64,000 bases of DNA from assembly GCF_001690595.1 (NCBI RefSeq), contig NZ_LZHH01000116.1:1-64000 (forward strand), read 5' to 3'. The DNA is from Gilliamella sp. Choc5-1 (lineage in GTDB: Bacteria; Pseudomonadota; Gammaproteobacteria; Enterobacterales; Orbaceae). The stretch's first letter is position 1, and each line of letters opens with the position of its first letter. The position numbers were made by a program, and so were the translations under genes. Below, piece after piece: positions 42,664 to 54,200 of the stretch. The notes below the pieces were generated by a model. That model had not been told where the DNA came from and ran no database searches. It saw only the letters and a program-made list of their open reading frames with translations.

Positions 42664-42691
42664 AAAACAGGACCATTGTCCTGTTTTTTTA
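42664..42691 (+). terminator. Terminator of the MFS gene
   Basis: AAAACAGGAC pairs with GTCCTGTTTT around CATT and is followed by T7. Confidence 0.88.
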
Positions 42692-42903
42692 TATCAATAC
42701 AAATTCATTATATTAAACAACTCAAATACATCTAAATTATTTAATAGGTTTTAATGACAAATTAAATATGCCATATTATAGTAAAGAAAAAAATAATATT
42801 GTAACTGCGATATTGTTGATATCTAAATCATTCCTAGCATATTCGTAAAGGTACAATAATTAACTAATAAAACTAATTATAAACAAAATTAAGGTGTGTA
42901 TTT

Positions 42904-44112
42904 ATGTTGTGGAAACTATCTAACCGAGCTATCGCATTGAAAAGCTCTGCTATTCGTGAAATTTTAAAAATTACCGAACAGCCTGATGTCATTTCATTTG
43001 CTGGTGGCTTACCTTCGCCAAATACCTTTCCAGTCCAAGAAATAAAAGATGCCTTTAACCATATTATTACTGCTGACGAAATGAATGGCTCTTTACAATA
43101 TGGACCAACCGAAGGTTATGCTCCACTACGCATATGGTTAGCTGAATATTTATCTAAGCGTGATAACACCAACATAAAACCTAACCAAATTTTGATAGTC
43201 ACTGGTTCCCAACAAGCTTTAGATCTTATTGGTAAAGCATTGATAGACAAAGGAAGCAAAATCCTAGTTGAAACCCCAACCTATTTAGGTGGATTACAGT
43301 CATTCACTCAATATGAACCTGAATATATTTCGCTAGAAAGTGATGAACAGGGTATTATTCCTGAAAAACTTGACAACAAAACGGCAGCCGATGCCAATTT
43401 TATGTATGTAATTCCTAACTTCCAAAACCCTACAGGACGCCGTTTACCATTAGCTCGACGCCAACAATTAGCAGAAAAAGCAATCCGCAATAACCTTGCA
43501 TTAGTCGAAGACGATCCTTATGGAGAATTAGATTATCAAGGACATCGTTTACCAAGCTTATATACATTAGCGCCAGAAAACACTATTTATTTAGGCTCTT
43601 TCTCAAAAATTTTAGCCCCAGGACTACGCCTTGGATATATCGTTACCAATGAAAAACTAATCAACAAATTAGTACAACTAAAACAAGCAGCCGATCTACA
43701 CACTCCAAGCCTAACTCAACGTATTGCTTACCATGTAATAAAAGATGGCTTTCTTGATAAACATATACCAACTATTCGTGAATTATATGCTCAACGTTGC
43801 CAAGCAATGTTAAATGCATTACAAAAATACATGCCAAGCACAGTCACTTGGAATAACCCCGAAGGAGGTATGTTTATTTGGATTGAATTGCCCCAAAATA
43901 TCAATGCCACAGAACTACTTAGCGAAGCAATCCAACATAAAGTGGCTTTTGTTCCGGGCGAAACCTTTTTTGCTAATGCTATTCGAACTAATTGCATGCG
44001 ACTTGCTTTTGTCACAGTACCAGAAGAAAAAATTGAACAAGGCATCAAAACATTAGCTAAACTAATCGCTAACTGGTCAGATATACTAGAAGAAAGCCCA
44101 ACAATAATGTAG
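42904..44112 (+). CDS. PLP-dependent aminotransferase (class I/II, LysN/ARO8-like)
   Basis: This 402-residue fold-type I aminotransferase has ISFAGGLPSPNTFP near residue 30 and LQYGPTEGYAPLR. The PLP-aspartate region includes NFQNPTGRRL, and the Schiff-base lysine lies in YLGSFSKILAPGLRLGY. Such enzymes act on 2-aminoadipate, aromatic or branched-chain amino acids. There is no GntR domain, so it is not a MocR regulator. It starts about 255 bp after the MFS gene; that gap has only the terminator and AT-rich sequence. Confidence 0.88.
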   Translation: MLWKLSNRAIALKSSAIREILKITEQPDVISFAGGLPSPNTFPVQEIKDAFNHIITADEMNGSLQYGPTEGYAPLRIWLAEYLSKRDNTNIKPNQILIVTGSQQALDLIGKALIDKGSKILVETPTYLGGLQSFTQYEPEYISLESDEQGIIPEKLDNKTAADANFMYVIPNFQNPTGRRLPLARRQQLAEKAIRNNLALVEDDPYGELDYQGHRLPSLYTLAPENTIYLGSFSKILAPGLRLGYIVTNEKLINKLVQLKQAADLHTPSLTQRIAYHVIKDGFLDKHIPTIRELYAQRCQAMLNALQKYMPSTVTWNNPEGGMFIWIELPQNINATELLSEAIQHKVAFVPGETFFANAIRTNCMRLAFVTVPEEKIEQGIKTLAKLIANWSDILEESPTIM

Positions 44113-44123
44113 ATTCATACCAA

Positions 44124-44152
44124 TAAAAAGGACTCAAATAGAGCCCTTTTTC
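44124..44152. terminator. Bidirectional terminator between the aminotransferase and lipoprotein genes
   Basis: AAAAAGG-CTC pairs with GAG-CCTTTTT with one internal mismatch; it lies between convergent genes. Confidence 0.7.
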
Positions 44153-44200
44153 ATTAATGATTATTAACTATTTATTTTATTCAAGTTAATCAAAATATAT

Positions 44201-44863
44201 TTAATCATTATCATCACAATCAGTTGGTTTTACATCCACTGAAAGAACTTTATCATTATTGATATAATAATTATGATTAGCACCTTTAGGGAATACTAAT
44301 CTTAGCGTCTTCATACTAGCATCATCACCACAATAAAACGCAACCAATTTGTTTTGTAAATTTTTTTGATTGGTTTCAGCTAGTAATGCGTCTTTAGTAA
44401 TATTATTCACGACATATTTATAATCAATTGCATTACTATCTGTTGATACATCAACTAAAGTTATGCTCGGATCAATAGATACAGGTAATTTTGTTTTAAT
44501 CGCCTTGATCATTAAACTTTGGGCAACACTATAATTACCTTCTTTAACCTTATTAAGCATATCATCTTTTTCTGATTTGGTTTGTTCATACAAATCTTTT
44601 ACTTTATCACTAACTGCTGAGCTTACTTGCTTAACTTGATCGCCAATTTGGGATCCTAATTGACTTGCTTTATCGCCAATTTGATCGCTTAATTGATTCG
44701 CTTGTTCGCTAATTTGAGCCCCTACTTGATTGGCTTTATCACTCATTTCTGAACTTGTTTGCTCAGCTTGTTGCTTGATATCATCGGCTTTTTGTTTTGA
44801 ATTATCACAATTAACTAAAAAAAAACCTAATACTACTAAAGAGATTACTTTAAAAAGTTTCAT
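44201..44863 (-). CDS. Predicted lipoprotein with five 11-residue repeats
   Basis: The 220-residue product has a signal peptide ending in the lipobox LVNC (Cys-19). Residues 41-95 form five 11-residue units on the pattern SDKANQVGAQI, with apolar residues at fixed positions, as in LEA-like or apolipoprotein amphipathic helices. A globular C-terminal half (about 105-220) ends in an acidic DCDDND tail. It may have two Cys able to pair (CGDD, DCDD). I do not recognise the C-terminal domain. The helix probably lies along a membrane or forms a coiled coil in the periplasm. It is monocistronic. Confidence 0.8.
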   Translation of the reverse strand: MKLFKVISLVVLGFFLVNCDNSKQKADDIKQQAEQTSSEMSDKANQVGAQISEQANQLSDQIGDKASQLGSQIGDQVKQVSSAVSDKVKDLYEQTKSEKDDMLNKVKEGNYSVAQSLMIKAIKTKLPVSIDPSITLVDVSTDSNAIDYKYVVNNITKDALLAETNQKNLQNKLVAFYCGDDASMKTLRLVFPKGANHNYYINNDKVLSVDVKPTDCDDND

Positions 44864-44958
44864 ATTATTCCCCTTCTATTTTTTAATTTATATTGGCTAT
44901 AGTGATATGAATTCGCAATAGTCCATTGATTTTAAAAATTGATTACCTATAAATCAGC

Positions 44959-44987
44959 TGTAAAAGTGCATAAAAAGCACTTTTACA
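44959..44987 (-). terminator. Terminator of yghA
   Basis: TGTAAAAGTGC pairs perfectly with GCACTTTTACA around a 7-base loop, just past the yghA stop on the leftward strand. Confidence 0.7.
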
Positions 44988-45001
44988 GTGACAAATACCC
45001 A

Positions 45002-45889
45002 TTAGTTAATATGCATACCACCTGTAACGCCATACGTTTCACCTGTTGTATAGCTTGACTCTTCTGATGCTAAATGCACATAAACACCTGCAAGCTCAAC
45101 GGGTTGACCTGCTCGTTGCAAAGGAGTTTGTTTACCAAATTCAGGAATCACATCGCTTGGTTGACCGCCACAAATTTGTAATGGTGTCCAAACAGGGCCT
45201 GGTGCCACGCAATTTACCCGAATCCCTTTAGGAGCTAACTGTTTAGATAAGCCACGAGTAAAGGCAATAATAGCTGTTTTAGTTGAAGCGTAATCTAATA
45301 AATTACCACTAGGTTGATAAGCTTGAACAGATGACGTTGTAATAATAGTCGAACCGGGTTTTAAATATCCTAAAGCCGCTTTAGTCACCCAAAAGAGTGA
45401 AAACACATTCACTTCAAACGTTTTTTTAATTTGCTCTGTAGTAAGATCCATAATGTTTTCGACCGCAGTTTGCTTACCGGCAACTAACGTTAAATTATCT
45501 AACCCTCCTAATTTATTATGAGCTTCATCAACTAATTTTTTGCAAAAAGCCTCATCACTTAAATCACCGGGAATTAACACAACTTTACGCCCAGCAGCTT
45601 CAATAACTTTAGCCACTTCTTCTGCGTCTTTTTGTTCAACAGGAAGATAATTGATAGCCACATCAGCACCCTCTTTTGCATAAGCAATTGCCGCTGCACG
45701 CCCAATGCCTGAATCACCACCAGTTACAAGTATTTTACGCCCTTCTAAACGGTTATGTCCTTGATAGCTCTTTTCGCCACAATCAGGAATCGGGGTCATT
45801 TCGCACTGTAAAGCTGGCGCAACCTGTTTTTGTTTTGGAAATTTTTCATGATGATATTTTGTAAGTGGATTATAGATTTGTTTACGCAT
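45002..45889 (-). CDS. yghA: NADP-dependent aldehyde reductase YghA (SDR family)
   Basis: This 295-residue short-chain dehydrogenase/reductase has a YghA-type N-terminal extension (about 45 residues with [16 protein letters not shown]). The cofactor motif [19 protein letters not shown] follows. The catalytic Ser lies in [10 protein letters not shown] and YxxxK in YASTKTAI. The E. coli homologue (294 residues) reduces aldehydes such as glyoxal. It starts about 480 bp from an IS481 relic; no operon partner. Confidence 0.93.
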   Translation of the reverse strand: MRKQIYNPLTKYHHEKFPKQKQVAPALQCEMTPIPDCGEKSYQGHNRLEGRKILVTGGDSGIGRAAAIAYAKEGADVAINYLPVEQKDAEEVAKVIEAAGRKVVLIPGDLSDEAFCKKLVDEAHNKLGGLDNLTLVAGKQTAVENIMDLTTEQIKKTFEVNVFSLFWVTKAALGYLKPGSTIITTSSVQAYQPSGNLLDYASTKTAIIAFTRGLSKQLAPKGIRVNCVAPGPVWTPLQICGGQPSDVIPEFGKQTPLQRAGQPVELAGVYVHLASEESSYTTGETYGVTGGMHIN

Positions 45890-46139
45890 AATTTGCTCCT
45901 AAGTTAGTCTATATTTTTACGAAACTTCCAATATAATTTAAGTAAAAATCGATTAAGACTCACAAGCTCCTATGTGTACTTATATCAATGTTTAAAATAC
46001 TTAATCAATTCAATAAATTATATAGTTTGATATCGGGACTTTTTTAAAGACTTTTGCTTTTAAAACTGAATTTTGCTACGTAGCAACACCTTCTAAATTT
46101 TCAAAAAAATTAAAAATAAGAACTAAAATTCATTAAAGC

Positions 46140-46190
46140 TGGCTTTGAGTGGGCTTGGTGAGAACAGTGGAAATAGTCATGTCAAAGCCA
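46140..46190. repeat. Inverted repeat in the yghA upstream gap
   Basis: TGGCTTTGA and TCAAAGCCA are perfect 9-bp arms separated by 33 bases. The surrounding gap (45890-46369) otherwise holds no gene, only AT-rich sequence and a GCTACGTAGC palindrome. The arms could be remnants of a mobile-element end. Confidence 0.35.
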
Positions 46191-46369
46191 TGAACGTTGT
46201 ATAATTTTTTACTGGATTTAGTGTAGCAAATTAAAATTAACTAAGCTAGCTATAACAAATGAAATAAAATAGTTAATAAATTTAACAAAATATTGATTTT
46301 AATTGAATTATTATATTTTTTTCATTATTAATATCGTAGTGATAGTTAATACCATCAAAAACAGCGTCA

Positions 46370-46855
46370 TTTTTGTCAAAAAGTTTCAGGAGAGTACTAC
46401 GTTTATGTATAAAGTAATTAAAAATCAATGCTATATAGAAAAGCAAATATTCTCTAATTTGCGGTTTAGTTTGATTTTTAAGTAAAAGTAAATCTTTGGT
46501 ATCAACCTGTCGTATTTTGCTCAGATAGGTTTTGTTATCACCTTTAGCTTGCCTTTTTAATTTATCTTCAATGGATTTTTAGATTTTAATTTGATGGTTA
46601 ACACCCTAACTGATGGTTTTATAACATTCATTTTCACAACTTAAGGGATAAAAACTTTTATCAGGCTTTTTTAGTATGTTATAAATGCTTTAGCCACTGA
46701 CTATAAAGTGTTTAGCTAAATTGGTGATAATAATTTTTCTTTATGATATCAGCGCCCTATCACCTGTCTGTGGTAAGGCGTTAATTTTGTTTTTTTCAAG
46801 GATATTTATTACAGTGTTTCTTAAATTACTGTAAACAACGTGAGGAATTCCTACA
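46370..46855 (-). pseudogene. Decayed IS481-family element, partial, second copy
   Basis: Homologous over its length to the right 485 bp of the relic at 10.2-10.8 kb. The right end TACA and internal GTTGTTTACA complement are shared. Translated fragments include KRQAKGDNKTY, VDTKDLLLLKNQTKPQIREY and FIHKRSTLLKLF. Stops and frameshifts are frequent. The left end and C-terminus of the transposase are missing. Its right edge is only about 18 bp from the stop of the accessory operon, so it marks the operon boundary. Confidence 0.78.
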
Positions 46856-46873
46856 GATAATATATTTTATTTA

Positions 46874-48208
46874 CTAAAAATATTTTTTTACGTTTTCTTT
46901 TATTATTGTACCATTTTGTTCTTCGTTAACTTGTTTTATAGCAACCTGTCCAATAGGGAGTGATTTTTCTAGTATTAATGAATCTCCTTGCTTAGCAAGC
47001 CATGCTTGTAATTTAGCAAAATCGCTACACCATAGTGTTTCTATATCTTTATCTCGTTGTCGATCTTCTTGTTGAGTAAATCTGACCGCTCTAACTTGCA
47101 TCCGTTGGTTTTCAGCTTGTCCTGTAAATTCAATACCATATCCTGGTGTGGCAGGATTGCGAATGACTAATCGCCCGTCTTTAATCCATTGAGTTTGCAT
47201 GTCACTCCTTACTTCGTAACCTAGTTTAGATAAGCATTGAAGTAAAGTTTGCTGCCTGTAAGTTGCGGTTATGGTGTTGGTTACTTTTATAAGTTGCTGC
47301 TCGCAATTTTCAACTAATGTTGTTAATTCATCTATAGTTAACTGATCCAATTGTTGAATATCTAACTTTAAAGGTTCTACTGATTTTTGTTTCAACTCCG
47401 CTACGATGAGTTCTAATTTAGCCAATAATTGGGTACGCTTTTTAGCTTCTTGTACGGTTTTTGATAAATCTAATAAAATACTATCTAGTAATAAATTTTG
47501 TTGTTGTTTTATTGTTTCTGTTTCTGCTATGTTTAATCGTTGCATAAAAGATTGATAGACATTTTTATTTTCTAATGCGAGTTCACTTAAGTAATGATCT
47601 ATTCGGTTAAAGCGCGGATCCCTTTGTGAGGTTTGATGTTTAGTTAGCCAATCTGTATAAGTTTGTGTTGATTTATCTACATTCATGCTATTTAAGATTG
47701 CTTGTTGTTTTGCCGTCAACACATTCGTTTGTTGTTCAGGTACTAAATAACCAAAGACTTGGTTAAGTACAGCTGTTGCTGAGCCTTGGTAGTTTCCTTG
47801 TATTATTTGTGTCAGTTCATTGTGTAATGCTTTTGGTAGGTGCAGCCCTTTTTGTGCTATTGCATTTATCAACAGTTGAGCATTTTCTTTGGTTTGTCTT
47901 GCTTCTTCACGTTGCTTCGCTAATGTTATTATTATGACTTGCTTACGTTCAATAATATCCGCTTGCAACTGTTTAATTTCTATAGGTACTAGTCGTTGAA
48001 TATCTGAAAATTTATCTTCAGCCAATAATTTATTAAATTTTTCTCGTGTGTTGATGATGCCTTGCAAAAACTTATCATCGGTAATTGCTAAGTTTTGCAT
48101 CGCATGCTGCCATTGGTTAATGGCTTGATCAAGTTGGGCTAATATTCCTTGGCAAGTAGCTATTATTTCTTCTCGTGTCACTATGTGTACAACTTTAGGA
48201 CCGCTCAT
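46874..48208 (-). CDS. Coiled-coil protein, last gene of the accessory operon
   Basis: I do not recognise this 444-residue protein. The ATG of MSGPKVVHIVTREEI is chosen because AGGAGA lies 5-6 bases upstream; an in-frame ATG at 48235 lacks such a site. It overlaps the helicase-nuclease gene by 14 bases. Residues ~10-130 and ~215-320 are Gln/Glu/Leu-rich helices likely to form coiled coils. The C-terminal ~110 residues (LGYEVRSDMQTQWIKDGRLV, then GYGIEFTG) look globular. There is no signal peptide or membrane segment. It may scaffold or regulate the helicase-nuclease, which is inference from coupling. Confidence 0.85.
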   Translation of the reverse strand: MSGPKVVHIVTREEIIATCQGILAQLDQAINQWQHAMQNLAITDDKFLQGIINTREKFNKLLAEDKFSDIQRLVPIEIKQLQADIIERKQVIIITLAKQREEARQTKENAQLLINAIAQKGLHLPKALHNELTQIIQGNYQGSATAVLNQVFGYLVPEQQTNVLTAKQQAILNSMNVDKSTQTYTDWLTKHQTSQRDPRFNRIDHYLSELALENKNVYQSFMQRLNIAETETIKQQQNLLLDSILLDLSKTVQEAKKRTQLLAKLELIVAELKQKSVEPLKLDIQQLDQLTIDELTTLVENCEQQLIKVTNTITATYRQQTLLQCLSKLGYEVRSDMQTQWIKDGRLVIRNPATPGYGIEFTGQAENQRMQVRAVRFTQQEDRQRDKDIETLWCSDFAKLQAWLAKQGDSLILEKSLPIGQVAIKQVNEEQNGTIIKENVKKYF

Positions 48209-51200
48209 GGGTTTCTCCTGTGGCAAGCGTTTCATTTATTAATTGCCTAAGCTTGGCTTTAATTTGTTCATTTTGTTCATACCATTCATGCGATGTGATA
48301 CGAATGATATGAGGAATAGATCTTTTTAGCACCGCCGTACGCCAAATATCTCTAGCCCTAGCATTAGCCAATAAAGGATGTGTTGGAGCATCGCACTCAA
48401 TGCCCACTATATAAAGTTGTGTTTTAGGATCTTCTATTGCGAAATCTAAAGCAAAAACGCCTGTTCCTGAATTTTTGGTATAAGACACCCCTAGTGATCG
48501 TATAAACATTTCTACATCATTTAAAAGCGCATCTTGTCGAGATTCGATTAATTTTGTTGCTTGAGTTTCAGTAGTGGCAATAATACCTTTTAAAAGGCTT
48601 TGTGCTGTAACGAAGTCTCCAGCCGACAAGGCTCTAGCATATGCCAGATAACATTGTAAGTAATCTCTTGGGCTTATTGGTTGATGTTGTGATGCTAACA
48701 TATCTGATATATCTTCAATTGGCATAGAGCAAAGTAATATTACTTTTTTTCTTGCCCGTGTGATGGCAACATTGAGTCGACGTTCTCCTCCCAATTGTCC
48801 AAGCACGCCAAAGTTACGACGGAACACGCCCTCTTTGTTTCGACCAAATGTCGTAGAAAATATGATGATATCCCTCTCATCACCTTGTACATTTTCTACA
48901 TTTTTAATAAAAAAAGACATGTTTTCACCCGCCTCTACACGCTGAGTCTCTTCGAGATAAAGGGTTCGAAATATCTCATTTTCTCGGACTTTTTTATTAA
49001 ATAAGTCTTCAATCAAATCAGCCTGCTTTTTATTAAATGTAACAACACCGAGTGAAGGACGTTGTTCTTTCGGTAATTGCCAAATCTCTGCAACCTTTTC
49101 CACCACTTGTTCTGCCTCGGTGAGGTTTGTTTGATTGTGATAAACTCCATTAACCTGTAAAAATTCTATAGGTTGAACTTGTTTTATTGTCGATTTTGGA
49201 TGACGTACTGGTACATTAAGCTGATTATTGTAAAAAGCTGCATTAGAATAAGCAATTAATTCACGATAAGCAGAACGATAATGAATTTGTAAGCTTGTAC
49301 TTGGTAATACTGAACGTGCTAATTGCAACAAATCAGGGCAATCCATAATTTCTCTACAATTCCATTGACCGGTTTGTAATTCTTCTTGTTCTTCATCGCT
49401 TAATTCATCATAAGACAGATTTAAATCAGCTTCTTCTATTTCTATTTGATTAGCAAAAAAATTACTAGGAGGCATTTGCTTTTCATCACCACTTACTACC
49501 AATACTTTACCACGGTAAAGGGTTGGGATAGCGTATTGTATCGGCATTTGAGAAGCTTCATCATAAATAACCGTATCAAATAAGCCTGCTTTTAAAGGTA
49601 ATAAACGACTTGCCACATCAGGATTCATCAACCAGATAGATCTAAGTTTCATTAAGCCTAATTTTTCACCTTGTTCTATAAATTCTCTTAAACGCCTAGC
49701 TCTAACACCTGTTAGCCTTGTAATATCTTCCCACTGTCTTAATGATCCTAATTCTTTAATAGGAATATTTTGTTCAAGTAATACGCTGTTCAAAGCTCGC
49801 ATTTCAAGGTCAGCTGCAGCTAATAATTTAATTCGTTTTTGTGTTTCTTCATCATTAATTAATAAGATTGGATAGGCTAACTCTATTCTTTCTTTCCATG
49901 CTTGATAAGCTTCTCCATTGACCAATTGCCTAAATACTTTTTCTAAATCAGTTACCGCTATTTGTTTCAATGGTTCTTGGTAACTACGCAATTTAGCTAG
50001 CAACTGTAAGGAAGTGGCTGAAAGTTGTTCGGCTCTTTTTCTAAAATATTGGTAGTCAGCCAAGCTAGGTAAAGCTTGCTTGATGTCTAATAGTTTAGGT
50101 TCCGTTGACACATTGTTTTCTATCGCTGTTTTACAGCTTTGATAAAGCGAAGGGCTTAAATAGTGTTCAATCCTAGCTAATTTTTCTAGTGCTTCTTTTC
50201 GAGCAAAGTAACGATTAAAAGCTGTAGTATAATCAGCTAAAAGTTGTTCAAAGGCCGGTTTGCTATTTAATAACGCTGCTTCTACCTCTTCGGTTCTCGG
50301 GGCGATCATTATTTTGTTAAATAGTTGCATTACTTCTTCTAAAGTAACTATCGTTTCATTAATGAGTCCAGCCATTTTAATGCCAATTGTATTATCAGGT
50401 ATCGGTAATTGTAATTGTTTAAAAATACACTGTAATTTATTACGAATAGGGCGATATTGTTGCTCTAAAATCAATGCGTGAAAAAGCATTGGGAAGCGTG
50501 TTCCATCAGATATTTCACCTTGTTGCATTAAGAAATGCGTTAAATTTTTCTTTGCAGAATATCGCGTAATACTTAAAAAGCTATACCAAGAAGTTGGTGT
50601 CATCATGCGGCTAGCTTGCTTTGTTAATTTATCGAGCTGTTGCTGTTCTAACAAACATAACTTAGGCGATAAATCGCACCACGAAGCATCACTAATAACG
50701 GCCAATTGTTCTTCAAGCAGCTTTAGCTCTGTTATCAGTGTATAACCTTCTGATGAACTTTGTTGTTTAGCAGCGTCGACTTTAAAAAGCGAAGACCATT
50801 TATTTAGTTGTATTCTTACACTGTCAGAAATTGCTAAAAACATCTGTCCATCAGTTTCTATCCAGTGTTGATAGGGGGTAGGATCATTTAAATCAAATCG
50901 TGCTTGGTTAATGTTTAACACAACTGTACGATTATGTTCCGCTTCCATAAAATCAGTAAAGAAATGATTAAAATCACTGAGGGTTGCTGGCTCATGCGAA
51001 AAAGCACGCAACTCACTTAATGCCGTATGCTCGTAATTCGCTGGTAGCCAATAACGTATCAGTAATGCACATTCATCTTCTAGCTCGGCTAATTGTACTT
51101 TATTTAATGCACTTAATACGGTTCTAAGTTGTGGTGCTACAAATGTACTCGGCTGCTTATTTAAACTGATCAATTCAGCTATTAATTCTCTATAAGTTAA

Positions 51201-54200
51201 TCCTGTCTGTTCATCTACATGATGCAAAGCTTGGTGATAACTATCGAGTTGATGTTCTAACTGAGTAATTTGGTTTGCAATTTGTTCTCTTTTAGCTTCC
51301 CAGTGAGTATCTACTGGTGACTTAAATAGTCTATCAAGTTGCTCTCGGATACTAATAATCACTATATTGCGGTCAGCATTCACATCATTGATCATTATTG
51401 CGCGATTATTAAGCCCCTCAGCTACAAGTCTTTTATAAACAACTTCAAGCGCAGCTTTTTTCTGGCAGACAAGCAAAATTGTTTTATTACGACCAATCGC
51501 ATCGGCTATCATATTGACAATGGTTTGGCTCTTTCCTGTGCCTGGAGGTCCTTCAATCAATAGTCCAGGATATTGTCTTGATTGAAGTACTGCATTTTCT
51601 TGAGAGGGATCGCTTGCAACGGTAAAATAGCGCTCTAGCTCGGGTGTTTTTTCAGGAATATCCGCTAAAGTTTGGTAAGATTTTAATCGTAATGCGGTTT
51701 CTAATGCAGTGCCAATAGGAGATATTTTTTTCAGTTTATTTAATTCTTCACCTATCGATTGCCCCATAAAATTAACATTAAAAAACACAGCTGAGCAACT
51801 TAAGTATAGCTTTCCTCGCTTTATCTCTTGCTTAAATGGTAAGGCTTGTACTTTTCTTGATAAAGGGTTCCCCAATATACTAAGAGCATCGATAATTTCC
51901 TGTGTAGATAAAGCGGAACGGGTTAATAATTCATCTAATGTATTTTTCCATGTTTGATATAAGCTCTTACCTAATATTCCTTCCAAAGCAGGATTAATTC
52001 TAATTTCTTCCCGATCATGATCGAAGGAAAAGGCAATATGATTTCTTGCACCAAGCTCGTAATGAAGTTTTATCGGCCATAACAGCAATGGTGCAATACG
52101 AGGTAATCGATATGCTGTGGGTTCTTGATAAATTAAGAAAGGAAACCCCATATACAAATCATCAATGCCGGTATCTCTTTTGTACAAAGAAGATTGTCTA
52201 TATAAATTACTTAATCTACGCTCTAAATATTGATCTTGCTGAAATGCCATCAGATCGATACTTATTTGACGGCTATTACGTGCAACAAGATGATCTAATA
52301 ATGCTTCTGCGGGCTTACGCTCTGTACCTAGTAAATAAATATCGATTCGTGGCATGTACAGCCCTAAATGCATTCGAACTAAAGGTCCTTGCAATACTGA
52401 GGCAGAAACTTTTTTATGGAAGAAATCAATAATCTGTGAAATATATTGCTGTTTATGCGGTTTTATCCATTGCTCTGCCGGCACACTTAATAACAGTAAC
52501 AACTGGTGAAAAGGCATTCTTTTTTCTAATCGGTATTGCTCAGTCCAAGCATCTAGCTGCTCATGTCCTATACAAGCAAAACCTTCAATACGCTCATTAA
52601 GCATTTGATAAAGTGCTAATCTAGGTTGGCGCATTAATTCTTTTAATTCTTGCTCATCCACCGTTACGACTGAATGCTGATCACTTAATTTTAAAACTTC
52701 TTGCGTTACATTATCTATCGATTTGAATTGCCCGATCTGAGCGCTTAGCAATACAATCAAATCTTCTTCACTGATTGCTCGTCGCTCAATTAATGATAAA
52801 ATTCCAACATTATTGGCATCAGGAAAAATAGCTAATCGCTCCTCCCATAATGCAGTTAATTGAGCGCGCGATGTAGAAAGCAGATGAATCTTTAGCGTTT
52901 CTTCATCCAAGCGAATTTGCAAATTATCGGCTCGTCTTCTAACTGTATTTGCTCTTTCTTGCAAACGCCACAGCCAAATCTCCAAATCTTGTAAAACATG
53001 GGGGATAAATCCCTCAATAAATAGACATCCTTGTAATGGATGCTGTAATAGCCAACTTGGTGTAATAATATCGCCTTTGAGTACCAATGGCATATCAGGA
53101 TTTAATATCTTAAGTACTAACATCAACTTTAAGTCGTCGCTTAAATCAAGTTGACGTAAAACTTCTCTTACTTTAGCCAGTATTTGCTCATCAAACTCAG
53201 CCTTTTCTAACCATGTTGTGACTAAACCTCTTACAAGATGATCACATGCTTCTTGCCAATAAAGCGGATCAGCTGCAGCTAAGGCAAATAATTTAATATC
53301 AGAATAATGTCGCTCTCCTAGCTGAATTGTTGAACCTAATTCGTGTTGAGGGCTTGATAAGGCTTCTGGCACGGCAACCATTTGATCTTGTAGCCATGCC
53401 TGCACTTGTGGCCATTGCCAACGTTCATGGTGGTTTTTAGCCAATAACCCCTTTAATAATTGTTGTAATTGTGTTGGTAAGTTATCAGGAATTGTTACTC
53501 CATTGGTTAATATTTGTATTAAAAAAGCTTGATCATTCACACCAGCAAAGCATTGCCCTTGGGTTAATTGCTCTAATAGAATAATCCCCAGACTCCACCA
53601 ATCCGATGCAACGCTAACGCCACCTGCAATAACTTCAGGTGCCATATAGCGAGTTGTTTTTAAAGGCGATATAACCTCTAAATCAAATTCTGATAAACGA
53701 GCAGATCCAAAGCCTGTAATCACCAAATCTAAAGGATCTTTAGTTCTTACTAACAATGTTTCAGGTCTTAAATCACAGTGTCTTAATCCTACCTCGGTAA
53801 ACGCCTGTAAAGCTTGACCTAACTCTGCCATAACATGCTTAATGCTAACAAGATCGGTCATAACAATACCAAGATCTGATAAGCTTCCTCCTGTTAGTTC
53901 TTCCGCCACCACATAAGCTTGAGCATTCCAACGACCTGCGGTAATAATTTCAGGAACGTGCTCTTTAGGTAGTTGTTTTAATACATCATAAATCGCCACG
54001 TCAGGCTCGGCACCGGCATGATAAAGTGTTAAGACGGCTCTTTTTTTATCTTCAATTCTCTCGGCTAAATAGCGCTCTCTAGTCCCATCTGTGGTACTTA
54101 ATGTATTTAATATTCGCCAGTTATCAATTGTTGTTTCCACTGCTTGTGATGCAGATTCTAAGGTTTGAGTTGCCGCAGATATTACCTCTTGTTCTATAAC

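Noticed and set aside
42649-42903. Possible regulatory RNA between the MFS and aminotransferase genes
   Set aside because: Apart from one terminator hairpin the gap shows no extended pairing or promoter-like pattern I can support.
46303-46485. 60-codon plus-strand ORF
   Set aside because: It spans the edge of an IS481 relic and an AT-rich gap, with no ribosome-binding site; better explained as chance.
48760-49004. Plus-strand ORFs opposite helicase motifs V and VI
   Set aside because: The minus strand there encodes QGDERD and LNVAITRARK; the opposite frames are shadows.
52046-52432. 128-codon plus-strand ORF opposite the helicase-nuclease gene
   Set aside because: It lies antisense within the DUF4011-like region, where the minus-strand protein has clear family motifs.
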